From NCBI GenBank assembly GCA_025924655.1, contig JAICHZ010000005.1, positions 1 through 34,454 of the forward strand: a stretch of 34,454 nucleotides of DNA. The letters run 5' to 3'. This document shows, in pieces, positions 31,512-34,454 of this stretch. The stretch is from Pseudonocardiaceae bacterium. GTDB lineage: Bacteria > Actinomycetota > Actinomycetes > Mycobacteriales > Pseudonocardiaceae. The stretch's first letter is position 1. Every line of letters starts with the position of its first letter. The position numbers were made by a program, and so were the translations under genes. The notes under the pieces are model-generated. The model was not told the origin of the DNA. It was given only the letters and a program-made list of their open reading frames with translations, and did not search any database.

Positions 31512-34442
31512 ATGACCAGCGCTGTTAGCCTATTCTGCCCGGTGGGCAGCAACCGGCATCTCGTGCCGGGACGCGCCCGGCAACTCGCTCTCTTGCGCGC
31601 CGAACAGCAACGGAGCACACTCGGTGAACTAAGAGTGGCGCTGGTTCTCGGCGACCCCGGGCTGGGAAAAACGCGGCTCGCGGCCGAACTGGTACCTCGC
31701 CGCGATGAGTTCGCCGTCAGGCTGATCGCGCACAAATGTCTCTTCACGGGTATTCCGCCCCTTGGTCCCTGGGTCGACGCGCTTAATCTGCATGAGGGTG
31801 GCGTGGACCCTGATCGAGTCTGCCGCGTATGCGGGAGCGGGCTTGGTGGTCTACCTGCGCTCGTGCGCCGTGCCGATATCACCCACGACGCGGCTTCGTG
31901 CGCGGAAGCACTTCGCTACCACTTCGTCGAGTGGATCCCCGGCCTGCTCGCCACCGCTAGTAAAGACCGGCCCATCGTCGTGATTCTCGACGACGCTCAC
32001 CGCAGCGACGATGCAGTGTGGGAAATGCTGCTGCGGCTCGCGCGGGACTGTAAAAGCAGTCGCCTGTTCGTACTCGCCACTGCCCGGCCGGCAGAGCTGG
32101 CCAGGAACCGGACGGCCCTTGCGGTGCTGCATGCCCTGGAGCAGGAAGCACGGATACACCGCGTTGCGCTCGCACCGCTATCCCGGCAGGACATCTGGGA
32201 GCTGACGGCATACACCCTTCGGCAAGACCGTGTGCCGCCAGCGCTGGCGGACTGGTTGGTGGCTCGCGCTCAGGGCAACCCCCGGTTCGCTGTGGGGCTG
32301 CTGGATGCATTGATCGGGTGTGACGCAGACTTCCAGGCGCCGGCCTTGGGCCGGATTCCGGAGCGACTGGCCCGATGGATACGCAGCGAGATAGCGCAAC
32401 TCGACCCGTCGGCCCTGGCCCTCCTTGAGCTGCTCGCTGTTGCCGGCCACCCGGTGGATCCAGACGACCTCGCCCGGATCTCCGGGTCGCCGATCGAGGA
32501 CGTCGCGGTGGCCCTGGAGCAGCTCGCCCGTGCCGGCACGGTGGTCGAGCAGCAGCGTGCGGGATCCCTTGGCTACACGCTCGCCCACGTGCTCACCCGG
32601 GAAGTGCTGTACACCGGCATCGGTGCCGCCAGGCGGCGGGTGTTGCATCGGCAGGTGGCCGCGACGCTGCTTGAGTCCGGACGGATGGAGGCGGCCGCAT
32701 CGCATTACATTCGCGCAGCGCAGGCAGGGGACGGCGAGGCGATCGTCGCGCTGATCGAGATCGTCCGGCGAGCCCACCAGCGCGGGCTGAGTTCCCTTGA
32801 GTGGCAGACCATCTCGACATTGCAGGATCTCCTGCCGGCTGGCGATGAGCGCTGGTGCGAGGTGTTCAAGGCGTTGGGTCCACGGACGAATTGGGGCATC
32901 GTCGATCGGACCGAGCACTATGTGGCGGATATCTCAGCAGTACAGCGGATGCGGCATGTGCTCCCCAGGGTGGGCGACCTGCAACGGCAAGCCGACGTCC
33001 GGTTGTGGCTCGCGGGTTTGCTCGCCTACGGGGCGGGTGACGTCGATGCGGGCACACGGGAGTGCCAGCAGGCCGCCGCCCTCTGCCAGCAGGCCGGCTG
33101 CCACGCCGCAGCTCGATCAGCTGGGATCGAGTTGGCCAAGATTCGCGGATGGGCCGGTGACCTGCGCGGCGAAGAGGTGGCGGCGCGACGGCTGTTGAGC
33201 GAGGCAGAACGCGACGGCGATCAACGAGGGATCGCGGAGGCACTCGGGGCGTTGGGGCACACTCTCGGCTGGCAAGGCCGTTTCGAGGCGGCCGAGAACG
33301 TGCTCCTGCGTAGCGTCGAGATGGCTACCGCAACGGTGCACTTGTCGTGGATGTCGCAGAGTCTGGCCCTGCTCGCTTCCCTGGATGCCTGCCGGGGCCA
33401 CCTGGTCTCCGCACGCACCCGGTGCGCCCAGGCCGCCGCGTCCAGCCCACCCGGTGACCCGATGATCGGACGTTGCAGCGAGTTCATCGAGCTGCTTGCC
33501 GGGGATCTGACCATGGCACAAGCGCATGCACGGCAAGCAGACCGCCGCGAGCCAGCGGATCGCATCCGTGTGCCGGTCCGGCTGGCGGCCCGTGCGGCGA
33601 TGGCTGCAGCGGAGCGGGGCGAGCTCACCGAGGCTCGCTGGCACCTCAACTGCATGACGTGCATCGACAGCGGGGCCCTTGGAATTATTGAACCGTTGTA
33701 CTGGTGGGCCAAGGGAGTAGTGGCCAGGGCCGAGGGCCGGTTGACCGCTGCGGCCGTCGCGCTCCAGCGTGCGGTCGACCGCTACTCGGCGATGGGCGCC
33801 TATGCCCTGAGAGCGTTTGTTCTCGCGGATCTGGCCGAGGTCACGGTGATGGTCGGCGATGGCGACGCTGCGGCCAGCGTCGCGCAATGGGCCGAGGACA
33901 ACGCCCGCTGCACCGGCGCGCCCATCCACCAGGCGCTACATCTGCTGACCACGGCGTGGGCACTGATTGGACGGGGTCACCAGGCGCCGGCGGCGCGAGC
34001 CGCGTTGCGTGCGGTCGATGACTTCAGCGATCGCGGATATGTGCTCTTGGCGGCGCGTGCCCGCGTCGCCTACGCAGAAGCGATCCAACGATCTGATCGC
34101 GGCGCGGCCGAGGAATCGTTGCGCGAGGCGGCCGACGCATTCGACGCATGCGGAGCCATGGTGCGGCATCAGCAGGCTTGCTCGCAGCTCCGGCAACTCG
34201 GGTCAGACCGACGGTGCACCGCGCGCCCCGCACCCGGCCCAGGGTCGCTTACCAGACGCGAGCGGCAGGTCGCCGAGCTGGCCGCGGGTGGCTACACGGC
34301 CTCACAGATCGCCGCCCGGCTGTACATCGGTGTGCGCACCGTCGAAACCCACCTCGCCCGCGGCTACCGCAAGCTCGGAGTCACCTGCAAGCAACAGCTG
34401 GTGCGCCGCGCCGCGGAGTTCGGGTTCACGCCGGGTCCGTAG
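31512..34442 (+). CDS. LuxR-family large ATP-binding regulator (LAL type)
   Basis: The 976-residue protein has an N-terminal AAA/STAND-type ATPase with Walker A GDPGLGKT (47-54) and Walker B IVVILDDAH (155-163), a long middle region of helical, TPR-like repeats, and a C-terminal LuxR helix-turn-helix, LTRRERQVAELAAGGYTASQ followed by RLYIGVRTVETHLARGY. Such LAL regulators commonly activate secondary-metabolite clusters in response to an unknown signal. A TTG at 31500 is in frame, but ATG 31512 is preferred; no ribosome binding site is obvious. It stands 413 bp downstream of the terpene synthase on the same strand, so it is a candidate activator of that locus. Confidence 0.9.
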   Translation: MTSAVSLFCPVGSNRHLVPGRARQLALLRAEQQRSTLGELRVALVLGDPGLGKTRLAAELVPRRDEFAVRLIAHKCLFTGIPPLGPWVDALNLHEGGVDPDRVCRVCGSGLGGLPALVRRADITHDAASCAEALRYHFVEWIPGLLATASKDRPIVVILDDAHRSDDAVWEMLLRLARDCKSSRLFVLATARPAELARNRTALAVLHALEQEARIHRVALAPLSRQDIWELTAYTLRQDRVPPALADWLVARAQGNPRFAVGLLDALIGCDADFQAPALGRIPERLARWIRSEIAQLDPSALALLELLAVAGHPVDPDDLARISGSPIEDVAVALEQLARAGTVVEQQRAGSLGYTLAHVLTREVLYTGIGAARRRVLHRQVAATLLESGRMEAAASHYIRAAQAGDGEAIVALIEIVRRAHQRGLSSLEWQTISTLQDLLPAGDERWCEVFKALGPRTNWGIVDRTEHYVADISAVQRMRHVLPRVGDLQRQADVRLWLAGLLAYGAGDVDAGTRECQQAAALCQQAGCHAAARSAGIELAKIRGWAGDLRGEEVAARRLLSEAERDGDQRGIAEALGALGHTLGWQGRFEAAENVLLRSVEMATATVHLSWMSQSLALLASLDACRGHLVSARTRCAQAAASSPPGDPMIGRCSEFIELLAGDLTMAQAHARQADRREPADRIRVPVRLAARAAMAAAERGELTEARWHLNCMTCIDSGALGIIEPLYWWAKGVVARAEGRLTAAAVALQRAVDRYSAMGAYALRAFVLADLAEVTVMVGDGDAAASVAQWAEDNARCTGAPIHQALHLLTTAWALIGRGHQAPAARAALRAVDDFSDRGYVLLAARARVAYAEAIQRSDRGAAEESLREAADAFDACGAMVRHQQACSQLRQLGSDRRCTARPAPGPGSLTRRERQVAELAAGGYTASQIAARLYIGVRTVETHLARGYRKLGVTCKQQLVRRAAEFGFTPGP

Positions 34443-34454
34443 TTTCTACGGACC
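34434..34454 (+). terminator. 9-bp hairpin spanning the LAL stop codon
   Basis: GGTCCGTAG (34434-34442) and CTACGGACC (34446-34454) are perfect complements around the loop TTT. The stop TAG (34440-34442) is the last part of the first arm. The window ends at the stem, so any T-tract is out of view. Confidence 0.65.

Noticed and set aside
1-34454. CRISPR arrays, tRNA or rRNA genes, insertion sequences
   Set aside because: No regularly spaced repeats other than the 18-bp array, no cloverleaf-like sequence and no transposase were recognised on reading both strands; a tRNA search program would be decisive.
1-34454. UGA read-through as selenocysteine, prompted by selD
   Set aside because: No gene here was seen to continue as homologous protein beyond an in-frame TGA; the one case with homology past a TGA (yaaA) changes frame, so it is a frameshift.

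Overview
This 34.5 kb window is high-GC DNA (roughly two thirds G+C by eye) with dense, often overlapping genes and frequent GTG starts. Together with a MacS-type sensor kinase, a SigD/ShbA-type sigma factor, a GTP-type PEP carboxykinase and mycobacterial-style fadA/fadB, trmB and NYN-domain genes, this points to an actinobacterium. The pckA / trmB / NYN grouping resembles the Rv0207c-Rv0211 neighbourhood of Mycobacterium, so Mycobacteriales, Pseudonocardiales or a Frankiales-like lineage is likely. The genus cannot be fixed from the sequence.

Layout. 1-12985 is on the minus strand: the 5' end of a catalase gene with a promoter and dyad; a secreted DUF4185 protein; selD; a small membrane protein; a phosphoribosyltransferase; a probable secreted or lipid-anchored protein; a DUF3311/MctP-type carboxylate uptake pair; pckA; the tldE/tldD protease pair; an HTH regulator; a DCC-family protein; and a DUF6457 protein with a PGPSPK tandem-repeat tail. 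13037-16764 is on the plus strand: trmB, an NYN/PIN-like protein, an amidohydrolase (MTA/SAH deaminase-like), a small BRCT-like protein and a CDP-alcohol phosphatidyltransferase. 16761-26643 returns to minus: a sliding clamp away from dnaA/recF, a macR/macS/mug/AI-2E transporter cluster with 4-bp GTGA overlaps, and a MerR-fadA-fadB beta-oxidation operon behind a large palindromic operator. Pairs of overlapping genes are common: DUF3311/mctP, tldD/tldE, AI-2E/mug, macS/macR and merR/fadA.

From about 26.2 kb the window becomes accessory. It has the last 30 codons of an eroded acyl-CoA ligase, a 64-residue peptide gene of unknown function, a sigma factor followed closely by a histidyl-tRNA synthetase of unusual type (motif-3 arginine missing), a frameshifted and truncated yaaA, a class I terpene synthase, and a 976-residue LuxR-family (LAL) ATPase regulator. 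The last two are separated by about 400 bp of AT-richer DNA with several dyads. Gene remnants, long spacers and lower GC suggest gain and loss of genes here.

Working together: pckA and the MctP-like importer suit growth on small carboxylates, and fadA/fadB supply acetyl-CoA from fatty acids, so gluconeogenic metabolism is well represented. The terpene synthase with the neighbouring LAL regulator is a candidate small specialised-metabolite locus. No tRNA, rRNA, CRISPR array or insertion sequence was recognised.
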